DNA of 64,000 bases from an uncultured bacterium (GCA_937983075.1 CALKAQ010000013.1:34464-98463), one strand, 5' to 3'. Counted from the stretch's first letter, positions 49,872-59,594 are shown. The notes: generated by a model not told the origin, from the letters alone. A program made the numbers and translations.

Positions 49872-52570
49872 TCCTGGAGCACATTCGCCTGCGTGGGTTT
49901 GGGCGCTTTGCCGAAGAGCGGCGTTTTCCCGCCGAGGGCGATTTCGATTTGCGCATTCACGTACTCGCCGGCGAAAACGAAGTCGGCAAAACGACGTTGT
50001 TTACGGCGCTGCACCACGCCTTGTTCACCCCGTATACGTCGACGGCCCGGGAGATCAAAGCGCTGCAGCCGTGGGGAACCGAACTGGCGCCGCGCATCGA
50101 AGTGCATTTTCGCCATGGGGACGAGCGGTACCGGCTCGTCAAAGCGTTTTTGCATGAGGCCACCTGCCAGCTGGCCGTATGGCAGGACGGGCGGTATCAG
50201 CCGCTTGCCGACGGCGACCGGGCCGACGACCGCTTGCGTCAATTTTGGCTGGGCGAGAAGCCCCACGGGGCGGCCGAAGAAAAACACCGCGGCTTGGCAC
50301 GCCTCTTGTGGATTCCCCAAGGGCCGCCGAAGGCTGTAGCTTTGGAAGGCGAGCTGCGCAGCCGGGTTGAGGCGTCCCTCGGTGCCATCACGCTTGATCC
50401 GGCCGAAACCGAGCTGCAGGAACGCATTGCCGCCCGCTTTGGGACGTGGTGGACGGCCAAAGGAAACCTCAAGAAAACGTCGGCTCTTGCTGCTGCAGCG
50501 CATCGGGTGGAAGATTTGCGTGCACGAGTGCAGTCGCTCGCCTCGGAGCTTCGGCGTCTCGACGAGCTGAACGAGAGGCTGCGCATCATGCGGCAGAAAC
50601 GTGACGCCATCGAGCGGCGGAGCGCCGAGCTGCAGGAGGCGGCGAAGCATCTGGAGGCTGAAGCCAGGCGAATAGAAGCCATTCGCACCGAGCTGGCAAA
50701 GGCCCGATCCCGGCTCGAAACGTGTGAAGAGCGTTTCAAGGCGGCTGAGCGGCGACGCGCAGAATTCCAGCAAGCCCGGCAAATCGACTGGGAGACGACG
50801 CTTTTGCTCGCCGAACGTCAGCCGCTGCGGGAGCGCCTCACGGCTGAAATGCAGGAAGCTCAGCTGGCGTGGCAGCAAGCTGAAGCCGAAGTTGAGCAAA
50901 CCGCCGAGGCGGTGCGTCGAGCAGAGCAGGCTTGGCAACGCGGACGCCGCTTGCAGCAAGCGCAAGAATGGCTGCGGCAGAGTGACGGTTTGCAGAAGCG
51001 GCTCGAACAAGTCGAAGCGTTGGTGCGGGAATACGAGGAGCAGCGCAAGGCTGTCGACAACATGCCGGCTCCGACGCAGGAAATGATCGCGGCGGCTCGG
51101 CAGCTCGAAGCCGAGCTGTTGCATTTAAGCGGGCGCTTGGAAGCCGTCGGCCTGCAGCTGCGTTTTCAGCCGGAAAAACCGATGGACGTCGAGTTTGCGG
51201 CGGACGGCGCAGAGACCGAAAAGCGAACGGTCGCCGCGGCCGAAACGATCAGCTTCACAGCAGCCCGACGCGCTCGGCTTGAATTGCCCGGGATCGGCGT
51301 GCTCGAAGTACGCTCGGGCGCCCGCGAAGCCGAGGCGGTTGGGCGTGAGCTGACTGAGAAGCGGGAGCGGTTGACGGCGCTGCTGCAGTCGTTCGGTGCC
51401 GCTGACACAGCCGACTTGGCTCGCATGTATGATGCACGGGAGCGGTTGCTCGAGCAACGCTGGCTTCTCAAGCAGCGTATCGAGGCGGCATTGCAGCCTT
51501 ATGCAGCGGTTTCGGACCTGCGTGCAGCCGCGGCCGCCGCCCGTCGGCAAGCGGAAGCGGTCGCTTTGGAACTGGGCCATGAGCTGAGCGAGCTTGCAGC
51601 CATACCGGCGCCCGACATGGCACGGCTTGAAGCCGCTTTCGAAGCCGCCCGGGCCGCTGAAGCGGAAAAACGCCGGAGCATGCAAAAGCACATGCGCCGC
51701 CTGGAGGCATTACGGGAGCGGCTGAATGCCGAGCAGCAGCGGGAAATCGAGCTGCAAACCAAGCGCCAACAAGCTCGTGACCGTATGCAGGCACTTATTC
51801 AGGAAGCCGGGACAGAAGCCGCCATTGAGGCTGCCTATCACGACTGTCGGCGCGAGTGGGATGCCGCTCAGGCGCAAGCAGCCGAATTGGAACGGCAGCT
51901 GCCCGACCACGCCGACGATCCGATGCAGCGTTTGGAACATGTGCAGGCGACGCTCCGTCAACTCAGCGGCGAGTTGGCCGACTTGAACCAAAAAGAAATC
52001 TTCTGCCTGGCGGAAATTCGCCAAGTGACCGAGCGAGGCACGCACGAAGAGCTGGCCGCTCTGGAGGAAGAGCTTGCGACGGCGGAAGCCGCCTATGAAA
52101 AAGAGTGGCGTGAAGCGCGGGCAATTAAGCTGCTGAGACGGCTGATTGAAGAACGGCAAAAGAGCGTGACCCGCAGCCTCACCGAACCGGTAGCCGAGCG
52201 CGTGACTCGTTATTTCGCCCGAGTAAGCGGCCATGCCGAGCGGGATGTGCAGTTCGACGCCGCGTTGAAGCCCGCGCTCATATCCGAGCGGGAAGCACAA
52301 GGCATTTCGCCCGAAGCGCTGTCAGCCGGCGCCCAGGAACAAATGCACATCTTGACGCGGCTCGCATTGGCACGCTATTTGGCGCAAACCGAAGGCCGCA
52401 TGCTCTTCGTTTTGGACGATACGTTGGTCCATACCGATCCGCTGCGGCACCGCCGCTTTCTCGAAATTCTTGAAGAAGCCGCGGACGATTTGCAGATCAT
52501 CATCCTCACGTGTCACGGCGAGCGTTTTCGCAGCTTGAACATAGGTCGATTCGAAACCATCTATAAGTAA
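49868..52570 (+). CDS. sbcC: SbcC/YhaN-like SMC-type ATPase
   Basis: 900 residues. Walker A is HVLAGENEVGKTTLFTALHH near residue 35. A long charged coiled coil spans about 190-780, rich in Glu, Arg, Ala and Gln. The C-terminal half of the ATPase has the signature LSAGAQEQMHILTRLALARY and Walker B MLFVLDDTLVHTD. There is no obvious CxxC zinc hook in the middle, as in YhaN-type proteins. ATG at 49868 overlaps the sbcD stop (ATGA), with GGGGAGGTG upstream, so the two are coupled subunits of a DNA end-processing complex. Confidence 0.9.
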   Translation: MILEHIRLRGFGRFAEERRFPAEGDFDLRIHVLAGENEVGKTTLFTALHHALFTPYTSTAREIKALQPWGTELAPRIEVHFRHGDERYRLVKAFLHEATCQLAVWQDGRYQPLADGDRADDRLRQFWLGEKPHGAAEEKHRGLARLLWIPQGPPKAVALEGELRSRVEASLGAITLDPAETELQERIAARFGTWWTAKGNLKKTSALAAAAHRVEDLRARVQSLASELRRLDELNERLRIMRQKRDAIERRSAELQEAAKHLEAEARRIEAIRTELAKARSRLETCEERFKAAERRRAEFQQARQIDWETTLLLAERQPLRERLTAEMQEAQLAWQQAEAEVEQTAEAVRRAEQAWQRGRRLQQAQEWLRQSDGLQKRLEQVEALVREYEEQRKAVDNMPAPTQEMIAAARQLEAELLHLSGRLEAVGLQLRFQPEKPMDVEFAADGAETEKRTVAAAETISFTAARRARLELPGIGVLEVRSGAREAEAVGRELTEKRERLTALLQSFGAADTADLARMYDARERLLEQRWLLKQRIEAALQPYAAVSDLRAAAAAARRQAEAVALELGHELSELAAIPAPDMARLEAAFEAARAAEAEKRRSMQKHMRRLEALRERLNAEQQREIELQTKRQQARDRMQALIQEAGTEAAIEAAYHDCRREWDAAQAQAAELERQLPDHADDPMQRLEHVQATLRQLSGELADLNQKEIFCLAEIRQVTERGTHEELAALEEELATAEAAYEKEWREARAIKLLRRLIEERQKSVTRSLTEPVAERVTRYFARVSGHAERDVQFDAALKPALISEREAQGISPEALSAGAQEQMHILTRLALARYLAQTEGRMLFVLDDTLVHTDPLRHRRFLEILEEAADDLQIIILTCHGERFRSLNIGRFETIYK

Positions 52571-52721
52571 TCAACAGGTTGCACGATTCGCGTATTCAAT
52601 TGCAGGAAGCCGCTTCAAAAAATAGAAGTTCAATGGGTACGCCGCGCCGTTCGAGCTATGTTTTGGAATCGGCCGAGCTTTGGTCTGGTATGCCATGAGA
52701 GCCATTGAAGGGGGTGTGACC

Positions 52722-53753
52722 ATGCAAGCGATCAATTTGCCGATTGATTCCATTCGAATCAGTGATGACAGGGCACGAAAAACCGTGCTGCCGGAGTCGC
52801 TTGAAGGGCTGGCGCGCTCCGTTGAGGAAACGGGGCTGTTGCACCCCATTATTGTTAAGCAAATTGAACAATCGGCCGATGATAATAAGGATCATTGTAC
52901 AACGCATTCGCCTCACTACGAACTTGTGGCGGGGCTGCGGCGCCTCAAGGCGGTCGCCATGGCGGGACAAACCACCATCGCAGCGCTCGTTTTGACAAAC
53001 GATGTCGATCCGCTGCAAGTTCAATTGGTTGAAAACCTGCAGCGGGAAGACCTCAACCCGGTTGAGCGCGCCTTGGCTGTACATGAGTTCATGAAAGTGC
53101 AGGGGCTGACCAATAAATCCGAAGCCGCACGGCGATTGGGAGTGCCGCGCTCCACGTTGACCGACTGGCTCGATTTGCTGGAAGTGTCGCCTCGGTTTCA
53201 AGAAGCGGTGATCGACAATTTCTACGGAGGTGATTCGCCGCTGACGCCTTCTCACGTGAGCGAGGCGTTGGCGTTGGCGCGCAAGCTGGATAGTCCTCAC
53301 CTCCACGAGGTGCTGCTCGATGCGGTGCTGCAGCATAAGCTCAGCAAATCGGAAACCCGGCGGGTGGCACAAATTGTGCGCGAAAACCGGAACATCAGCA
53401 TTAAAGAAGCCATTTACGCCGTGCGCGGCACCTACGCTCACGACGACAGGTCCGAAGAGCGCATCGAAGTGACTCGCGAAGAGCTGCTCCCGCACGAAGA
53501 AAATTTGGCACACCTCGTTCGCAATTTAAGCCGCTCCACACGCTATATCGAGCGCTTGAATCACTTGTCGAGCCGCTTCGTCGATGAAGCCCAAGTGGCG
53601 CGCTTGATTGAACACTACAGTGAAATCGCCGAGCTCGCTGAGCGTGGTTTGGCCCGTTTGCGGTTGGAAGATCCGGAACTGCTCGAAACCATCGAACGCC
53701 AGCGGCGGCAACGCAAGATGCATGAACGCCGAAGGAACCGCCGGATTTCTTAA
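52722..53753 (+). CDS. Third ParB/Noc-like DNA-binding protein
   Basis: 343 residues. ParB N-terminal elements are present: LPESLEGLARSVEETGLLHP, AGLRRLKAVAMAG in place of the usual GERRxRA, and VENLQREDLNPVERALAVHE. The helix-turn-helix is LTNKSEAARRLGVPRSTLTD. A 25-residue insertion with acidic and His residues interrupts the first domain. The C-terminus is long, helical and ends in a very basic KMHERRRNRRIS tail. ATG at 52722 follows GGGGGTGTG. It differs from the noc and parB pair near the origin and lies 70 bases before a BY-kinase, itself a ParA-fold protein. Confidence 0.85.
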   Translation: MQAINLPIDSIRISDDRARKTVLPESLEGLARSVEETGLLHPIIVKQIEQSADDNKDHCTTHSPHYELVAGLRRLKAVAMAGQTTIAALVLTNDVDPLQVQLVENLQREDLNPVERALAVHEFMKVQGLTNKSEAARRLGVPRSTLTDWLDLLEVSPRFQEAVIDNFYGGDSPLTPSHVSEALALARKLDSPHLHEVLLDAVLQHKLSKSETRRVAQIVRENRNISIKEAIYAVRGTYAHDDRSEERIEVTREELLPHEENLAHLVRNLSRSTRYIERLNHLSSRFVDEAQVARLIEHYSEIAELAERGLARLRLEDPELLETIERQRRQRKMHERRRNRRIS

Positions 53754-53823
53754 CAGGATCATTTGACCCGATGGCGAATGTCATGTACGTTACTCCAGAT
53801 TTGTATAAGAAAGGTCCGGTAGG

Positions 53824-54624
53824 ATGGCTCAAAACCTAGACCATTTCAGGTCCGAACAGCTGGTTATCACCACGGATCCCAAATCGCCGGCCGCTGAGGC
53901 GTATCGTACGCTGCGCACCAATTTGCAGTTCAGCTCGCTCGATCGTCCGTTGAAGACGCTGCTCATTACGAGCTCCGGCCCCGGCGAGGGCAAGACAACC
54001 ATTGCCTCCAACTTAGGCGGAGCATTCGCCCAGGCCGGCAAAACGGTGATCTTAGTCGGCGCGGATATGCGGAAACCCACTTTGCACACTGTGTTCGGGC
54101 TGGACAACCGGGTGGGGCTGAGCAATGTCCTCACTGGCCATATGAAGTTGGAAAATGCGCTGCGAAAAACCATGCAGCACGGGTTGCTTGTGCTCCCGTC
54201 AGGCCCGATACCGCCCAATCCGGCTGAATTGTTGGGCACCCAGCGCATGCGTGATCTCGTTCAAGAGCTGACCGGTTATGCCGACTTAGTTATCTTCGAT
54301 GCACCGCCCGTGATCGCGGTGACCGACGCTGGGATTTTGGCACAGATGGTTGACGGCACGCTGTTTGTCGTCAGTCTCGGCACAACTCCTCGTGAAGTGG
54401 CACAGTCTGCCGTAGAGCAGCTCCAGCAAGTCGGTGCGCGGGTGCTTGGCGCGGTTGCGAACCGCCTCGAGAACGGCTCGGGATATTACTACTATTATTA
54501 CACGAGCTACTATGGCGAAGAAGATGCGGCGTCGGTCCCATGGTGGCGACGTCTGTTTCGTGGCAACGCCGGGGGCGTCCCCAAAAAGGCATCACGTCAA
54601 GCGGCAATGGCACGAGACGACTAG
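53824..54624 (+). CDS. BY-kinase (CpsD/CapB/YwqD-type tyrosine kinase)
   Basis: 266 residues. Walker A is LITSSGPGEGKTTIASNLGG, Walker A' TVILVGADMRKPTLH and Walker B ADLVIFDAPPVIAV. The C-terminal tyrosine cluster is GYYYYYYTSYYGEED, the autophosphorylation tail of bacterial tyrosine kinases. It lacks the Wzz membrane domain, so it is the split form found in Bacillota, activated by the separate Wzz-like protein two genes downstream. ATG at 53824 follows AAAGGTCCGGTAGG. It controls polymerisation or export of surface polysaccharide in known systems. Confidence 0.93.
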   Translation: MAQNLDHFRSEQLVITTDPKSPAAEAYRTLRTNLQFSSLDRPLKTLLITSSGPGEGKTTIASNLGGAFAQAGKTVILVGADMRKPTLHTVFGLDNRVGLSNVLTGHMKLENALRKTMQHGLLVLPSGPIPPNPAELLGTQRMRDLVQELTGYADLVIFDAPPVIAVTDAGILAQMVDGTLFVVSLGTTPREVAQSAVEQLQQVGARVLGAVANRLENGSGYYYYYYTSYYGEEDAASVPWWRRLFRGNAGGVPKKASRQAAMARDD

Positions 54625-54668
54625 CGATTAAGAACGACGAAGTCAACCAATGAGGGACGGTACGGCTT

Positions 54669-55505
54669 ATGATCGACATCCATGCCCACATTCTCCCCGG
54701 CGTTGACGACGGACCCAAAACGTGGGACGAAGCGCTGGCCATACTTCAAACCGCCAGCGCAAACGGCATCACGGCCATCGCCGCCACGTCACACATGCTG
54801 CCCGACGGTCCTTTTGCGAACACTCGAGAAAAGCTGCTGCCGCTGATTGATGAACTACGGGAACGAGCTGCTGCCAGTCAAATACCGATCGAAATTTATG
54901 CCGGTGGCGAGGTACACATTTCACCCGACCTTGTTGAACGCTACGAAGCAGGACAATTGCTCACGTACGGCGATGCCGGACGTTACATGCTGGTGGAACT
55001 GCCTCCGGCCGAAATCCCGGCGTATACCGAACAAGTGCTGTTTGAACTTCAACTGCGGGGCATCACGCCCATTATCGCACACGTCGAGCGCAACCAAGGC
55101 ATCATGCGGCGACCCGAACAGCTCGTCGAATTCATTCAGCGCGGTGCACTCGCACAGGTCACAGCCAGCAGCTTGACAACGTCCGGGGTGTTGGCGGATT
55201 TTACGCGCACTTTGTTGGAGCATCAGCTGGTGCATTTCATCGCCACCGATACGCACGGTGTGCGGCGGCGCAAACCCGAGTTGAAGCCGGCGGTTGAACA
55301 AGCCTCAGCCTGGATCGGCGAAGAAGCGGCTCAGGCGCTTGTGCATGAAAACCCACGCCGGGTGCTCGCCGGCGAAGCGCTGGACGTTCCGGCACCTCAG
55401 CTGCCCGCCGGATTTCGCACCAGCGGCGGCAGGGAGCGTTCGCAACGGTCCGGCGGCGGACTGCTGCGCAGAATTGCAGGGCGCTGGCGAACCCGGCGCC
55501 GCTAG
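54669..55505 (+). CDS. PHP-family tyrosine phosphatase (CpsB/CapC/YwqE-type)
   Basis: 278 residues. The metal-binding PHP motifs are IDIHAHILPGVDDGP, IAATSHMLPDG, YAGGEVHISPDLVE, IIAHVERNQG and IATDTHGVRRRKPEL. It removes phosphate from the BY-kinase tail, resetting the export cycle. The last 35 residues (Arg/Gly/Ser-rich) are an unusual basic tail. ATG at 54669 follows a GAGGGACGG run. It directly follows the kinase and precedes the Wzz protein, the order kinase-phosphatase-activator. Confidence 0.92.
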   Translation: MIDIHAHILPGVDDGPKTWDEALAILQTASANGITAIAATSHMLPDGPFANTREKLLPLIDELRERAAASQIPIEIYAGGEVHISPDLVERYEAGQLLTYGDAGRYMLVELPPAEIPAYTEQVLFELQLRGITPIIAHVERNQGIMRRPEQLVEFIQRGALAQVTASSLTTSGVLADFTRTLLEHQLVHFIATDTHGVRRRKPELKPAVEQASAWIGEEAAQALVHENPRRVLAGEALDVPAPQLPAGFRTSGGRERSQRSGGGLLRRIAGRWRTRRR

Positions 55506-55568
55506 CCGTCAGCGGCAGGAGCTTATGCTGAACCGGGTTTGCGGTCGGTAAGGAGGAACGTTCCTGCG

Positions 55569-56966
55569 ATGGAAGAAACGCTTGATCTGAAAGAATTGCT
55601 GCAGGCATTGCTGCGGCGGAAGGCCATTATCCTTATTTTGTTTTTTGTTGCTGTCATCGCGGCGGGTTTTGCCACATCGCGCATGACAAAAATTTACGAA
55701 GCGCAGGCACAAATTCTCGTACGCAATGCCTCAAGCAGCCAGCAGCTTCTTTTCGAAACGTTAGCCGGTGCGGGCGGCAATCAAATTCAAAACTATGTGC
55801 AAATTCTGCAGAGTCGCACGTTGGCGCAGCGGACGGCCGAGCGTCTCGGCTACAACTACGCCGAGGACTCGCCGGAACTCAATGAGTTCAGAAAAGCCAT
55901 TTCGGTGCAGCCGATTCAAGGCACCGAAGCCATTCGAATCACGGTTCGGGATACTGATCCGGTCAGAGCGGCCGACATTGCCAATGCCGTGGTTGTGACG
56001 TTTCAAGAGATGAACCGCGAAATGAACCGCGAAGAAGTCAGCAACGCACGCGTCTTTATCGAAGAGCAGCTCGAAATGATCGACAAGCAGCTGCAGGCCG
56101 CGGAACTCGCTTTGCGGGAATTCCAAGAAACGCAGCAGGTGTTTGCTCCCGCCGAGGAGACTCGAATCATTCTCAACCAGCTGTATGATTTGGAAGCTCG
56201 CTATGCCGAAACGGAAATCGCCAAGCAAGAAACGGAACGCCGGCTGGCCGAAGTTTATGCTCGCCTGAACGAGGAGCCGGAAACTCGTATTTCAGCCGTA
56301 ACCATCGCCAGCAATCCGGTCCTCCGGGAGCACCAGATGCGTTTAAACCAATTGGAACAAGAATTGGCCGGATTGAGGACGCAGTTGTCGCCGCAGCATC
56401 CTCAGGTCGTGGCGGTACTGGCTCAAATCGAAGAAATTCAAGCCCAGATGCAGCGGGAAGTTGAAAAGGTCGTGTCGTCGGAAACCGAATCCACCAACCC
56501 GTTCTATGATCAGTTGCGCCAGCAGGCCATTTCCATGGAAACCGAATTGATTTTGTACGACTCACGCCTGCAGGCATTGAAGGAACAAATTGAAGCCACC
56601 GAGGCGCAGCTCGTCGCACTGCCTGAAAAGCAGCTGCAGCTCGCCCGTCTGGAACTTGACCGCCGGGTATCCGAAGAAATTTACGTGTTCCTTCGGAACC
56701 GCTACGAAGAAGTACGCATCACGGAAGCCATGCAAACGGCCGACGTCACGATCATCGATCCGAGCATTCCGCCCACCGAGCCGGTGAGCCCCAAGCCCGT
56801 GCTGAATATGGCCATCGCTGGATTCCTCGGCCTCTTTATCGGCATCGGTGCGGCATTCGTACTTGAATTTTTGGATACGTCGCTTAAGTCGCCGGACGAC
56901 GTGGAAAGCAAACTGGGGCTGCCGGTCATCGGCCGCATTCCCACAGTAAGCAATGGCGGGCGCTAG
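55569..56966 (+). CDS. Wzz/GNVR-domain polysaccharide chain-length determinant
   Basis: 465 residues. One membrane helix near residues 22-40 (KAIILILFFVAVIAAGF), a Wzz domain (YEAQAQILVRNASSSQQLLF), a long coiled coil (about 160-370), a GNVR-type end (VSEEIYVFLRNRYEEVRITE), and a second helix near 415-435 (LNMAIAGFLGLFIGIGAAF). The short cytoplasmic end would activate the separate BY-kinase. The long coiled coil resembles Wzc-type proteins that reach across a periplasm, longer than CapA/YwqC of monoderms. ATG at 55569 follows GGAGG. Confidence 0.92.
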   Translation: MEETLDLKELLQALLRRKAIILILFFVAVIAAGFATSRMTKIYEAQAQILVRNASSSQQLLFETLAGAGGNQIQNYVQILQSRTLAQRTAERLGYNYAEDSPELNEFRKAISVQPIQGTEAIRITVRDTDPVRAADIANAVVVTFQEMNREMNREEVSNARVFIEEQLEMIDKQLQAAELALREFQETQQVFAPAEETRIILNQLYDLEARYAETEIAKQETERRLAEVYARLNEEPETRISAVTIASNPVLREHQMRLNQLEQELAGLRTQLSPQHPQVVAVLAQIEEIQAQMQREVEKVVSSETESTNPFYDQLRQQAISMETELILYDSRLQALKEQIEATEAQLVALPEKQLQLARLELDRRVSEEIYVFLRNRYEEVRITEAMQTADVTIIDPSIPPTEPVSPKPVLNMAIAGFLGLFIGIGAAFVLEFLDTSLKSPDDVESKLGLPVIGRIPTVSNGGR

Positions 56967-57003
56967 TTGCATGGATGGCTCGCAGCGAGGAGGGCTCAAG
57001 AAT

Positions 57004-58149
57004 ATGAAACGTCGACTATTGAGCGCATGGTGCATTGTGTTCAGCCTCATGATTTTCGCCGGCTCGTGGGCGGCTGCCAATGAAACTGAACTGCGGCGGG
57101 AGCTGACGCTCGAGGAAGCCATCCGCCTCGGTTTGGCCGTCAGTTCCGAAATGAAGCAGGCGCAGCTTGCCGTCTGGTTGGCCGAACTGAACTTGCGGCA
57201 TGCCGAAGTGAACCTGCATGCCACCGTGACCCCGTTGGAGCTGCAAGAAGCGCAGTTGGCACTGCAAAATGCCAAGGTCCAGGCCCGATTGGAAGAAGCG
57301 CGCACGGCCCTCCAAGTCGAGCGGCTGTATTACCAAGTATTGAAGGCGCAAGCAACCTTGGCGCTGCGTCAAGAAGCCGTTCAACGCGGCATCCAGCAGC
57401 TCGAAGTCGCCCACAGCCGACATCGTGCTGGCGAAATTACCGACTTACAGCTGCGTGAGGCGGAACAAGAAGTCATCCGCGCCGAAGTGGCCGAAAACCA
57501 GGCGGCCAACGCATTGCGATTGGCACAAATGCAGCTGCGGCAAAAAATCGGCATTCCTGCCGACGTCGAATTGATCCTGACGGAAAAAGTGGATTTTGAG
57601 CGGCGCGAAGTCAACATTGCGGAAGCACTTCAAATCGCCACGGAGCGCCGATACGAAATTACGACGGCTCAACAAGACGTCGACCGGGCAAAGCGGGAAG
57701 TGCAGCTCGCCGACAACGCCTATACGCCGCCTATCGTATTGCAGCGGGCAAAAATTGAGCTGGAACGAGCTGAAGCCCGCTTGGCTCAAACTATCGACGA
57801 CATTCATTACGAAGTGACGCAAGCGTTTTTCAACCTGGAAGAGGCGGAGACGAGATATTATCTCGCCCAGGTCGACCTTGAACTCGCACAGGCCAACCTC
57901 GACTTGGCACAAATTCGCTACGACCACGGGTTGATCAGCCTGCTGGACGTGTTTACGGTGCAAGCGGCTTTGGCTGAGGCCGAAGTCAAGGCCGTGGCGG
58001 CTATGTATGACTACAATGTCGCCTGGGCCGAATACTTGTCGGCTATCGGACTCGGTTTCGACCGCTGGCCGGACTTGTTGTTGGGTGACGTGAACGGCGA
58101 CAGCAGCGACAGCGAGGCAGCATCCGACGATCCGGAGGAAGCGATGTGA
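57004..58149 (+). CDS. TolC-family outer-membrane channel protein 1
   Basis: 381 residues. A signal peptide (RLLSAWCIVFSLMIFAGSWA) is followed by LTLEEAIRLGLAVSSEMKQA, the usual opening of TolC/OEP repeats, then long Ala/Glu/Arg/Gln-rich helices. The second repeat is AEALQIATERRYEITTAQQD and the end IRYDHGLISLLDVFTVQAAL fits TolC helix patterns. The beta strands are short and hard to place. The C-terminus is acidic (GDVNGDSSDSEAASDD), reminiscent of a dockerin loop. ATG at 57004 follows GGAGGG. It overlaps the next gene by four bases. Confidence 0.85.
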   Translation: MKRRLLSAWCIVFSLMIFAGSWAAANETELRRELTLEEAIRLGLAVSSEMKQAQLAVWLAELNLRHAEVNLHATVTPLELQEAQLALQNAKVQARLEEARTALQVERLYYQVLKAQATLALRQEAVQRGIQQLEVAHSRHRAGEITDLQLREAEQEVIRAEVAENQAANALRLAQMQLRQKIGIPADVELILTEKVDFERREVNIAEALQIATERRYEITTAQQDVDRAKREVQLADNAYTPPIVLQRAKIELERAEARLAQTIDDIHYEVTQAFFNLEEAETRYYLAQVDLELAQANLDLAQIRYDHGLISLLDVFTVQAALAEAEVKAVAAMYDYNVAWAEYLSAIGLGFDRWPDLLLGDVNGDSSDSEAASDDPEEAM

Positions 58150-59594
58150 GTGCGATGAGGTTTGTCCACCGAACACCGCGGTTGCCCATGATCACATGGG
58201 TGGCGTTTGGGGTCGTGTTGGGGACGTTGACCATGTTGCTTCCAGTATCGGTTCTGGCAAATCCGGCAGCCGAGCTGGAAGTTCCACCGGGTTTTGATCG
58301 TGTGCTCGAACAAGCCGTTCGGACATCGCCGTATCTGGCTGCACTTGAGATCGAACTTCAGATGGCTGAATCGGTGCACCGACAGCAATATGCCGGTCGA
58401 TACGGCATGCAAAGCGCCGTAGCTGCTCCTGTTGCCTTGTCGTCGAGCGGTGCGCTAGGCGGGATTGAATTTCAGCTCCGACAGGCATTGGGCGATGCCC
58501 GGCTCGACGGCTCCCTCGGCCTCGGCGTCCATTACGACTGGGACGATGATGGGCTGCGTGCCGCTCCTGCCGGCCGTTTGGGCATCACGTACCCGCTGGG
58601 GCAAGGCCCGGACACAGCGGCCGACACCTACGATTTGAAGCTGCTTGAAGCCCGCTGGGCCTACGTGCAGAAGCGCCAGGCGTGGGAACGCAGCTTGCTG
58701 TCGGCGTATGGCGCTTGGCTGAGTGCGCTGCGCAATGTTGAAGCCGCCGATAAAAGGATCGTTCTGGAAGAAGAACGCTTGAAGGCGATTCAGGTGCGCG
58801 AGGAAGACGGCGGCACCGCAGCGATGGCGGTTCACGAGGCCACGCAGCGACTTCTTGCAGCGCAAGACGCATACGAAGAAGCACAGTTTGAAGCCGAACG
58901 GGCGCTGCGGGCATTGCAGCGGTTGATCGGCAGTGAACTTGACTGGCCGGTCGAAAATGCGCTCGCAGCAATTGGCGGCGCATCGGGGGTGCGCATTGGC
59001 TTTGCCGGGACTGAAGCGGCGCCACAAACGCTGGACGACTGGATGGCACTCGCCCGACGCCAGCGGGGCGAAATTGCTTTGGCGCAAGTGAAATTGGAAC
59101 TGGCGCAGCAAGAATTGGCGCGGGCCCGGGCGCAAGCCGGCATCAGCGGCGAGTTGACCGGCGATGTTGCCTACCGTCCGAAATCCACCGGTGAGTGGGA
59201 GTTGACGTGGCAAGCCGGTGTGGTATGGCAGCTGCCGCTGCGCGACGGCACCCGCAGTGAAGCCGTTGTGCAGGCTGAACTCAATGTAGCCAAGGCGGAA
59301 GCCGCTCTTCAGGCGGCGGTTGAAGAAGTCGAAGATGAGGTTTGGGAAGCCTTCCGCAAAGTCGAGCTTGCGCTGCGGCGGGTGGAACGCCTCGAAGACC
59401 AGGCGGCCCACGCCGAGTTTTTGCTTGAACTCGCACAGCATCGTTTGGAAGCCGGGCTGACGGCAAGGGAGACGGTGCTCGAGGCGGAGTGGGTTTTGGC
59501 AACCGCCCAAAATGCGCTCGCCGACGCTGAACGCGACCTCGGATTGGCTGTCCTCAGCTTGTGGCATGCCGCTGGGAAGGACGTGACATGGTGA
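58146..59594 (+). CDS. TolC-family outer-membrane channel protein 2
   Basis: 482 residues. A signal/membrane segment (MITWVAFGVVLGTLTMLLPV, cleavage near VLA-NP) precedes a TolC-like repeat (FDRVLEQAVRTSPYLAALEI). Strand-rich parts follow (GGIEFQLRQALGDARLDG, LGVHYDWDDDGLR, LTGDVAYRPKSTGEWELTW), then the helical second repeat ending LAQHRLEAGLTARETVLEAE. GTG at 58146 overlaps the first TolC stop; an ATG three codons on is an alternative. Two different TolC-like genes in tandem suggest a hetero-oligomer or two channels for one export line. Confidence 0.82.
   Translation: MSAMRFVHRTPRLPMITWVAFGVVLGTLTMLLPVSVLANPAAELEVPPGFDRVLEQAVRTSPYLAALEIELQMAESVHRQQYAGRYGMQSAVAAPVALSSSGALGGIEFQLRQALGDARLDGSLGLGVHYDWDDDGLRAAPAGRLGITYPLGQGPDTAADTYDLKLLEARWAYVQKRQAWERSLLSAYGAWLSALRNVEAADKRIVLEEERLKAIQVREEDGGTAAMAVHEATQRLLAAQDAYEEAQFEAERALRALQRLIGSELDWPVENALAAIGGASGVRIGFAGTEAAPQTLDDWMALARRQRGEIALAQVKLELAQQELARARAQAGISGELTGDVAYRPKSTGEWELTWQAGVVWQLPLRDGTRSEAVVQAELNVAKAEAALQAAVEEVEDEVWEAFRKVELALRRVERLEDQAAHAEFLLELAQHRLEAGLTARETVLEAEWVLATAQNALADAERDLGLAVLSLWHAAGKDVTW

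Noticed and set aside
49685..51124. 479-codon minus-strand open frame opposite sbcD/sbcC
   Set aside because: Antisense image of coiled-coil codons; Leu/Arg/Phe-rich composition is typical of such shadows.
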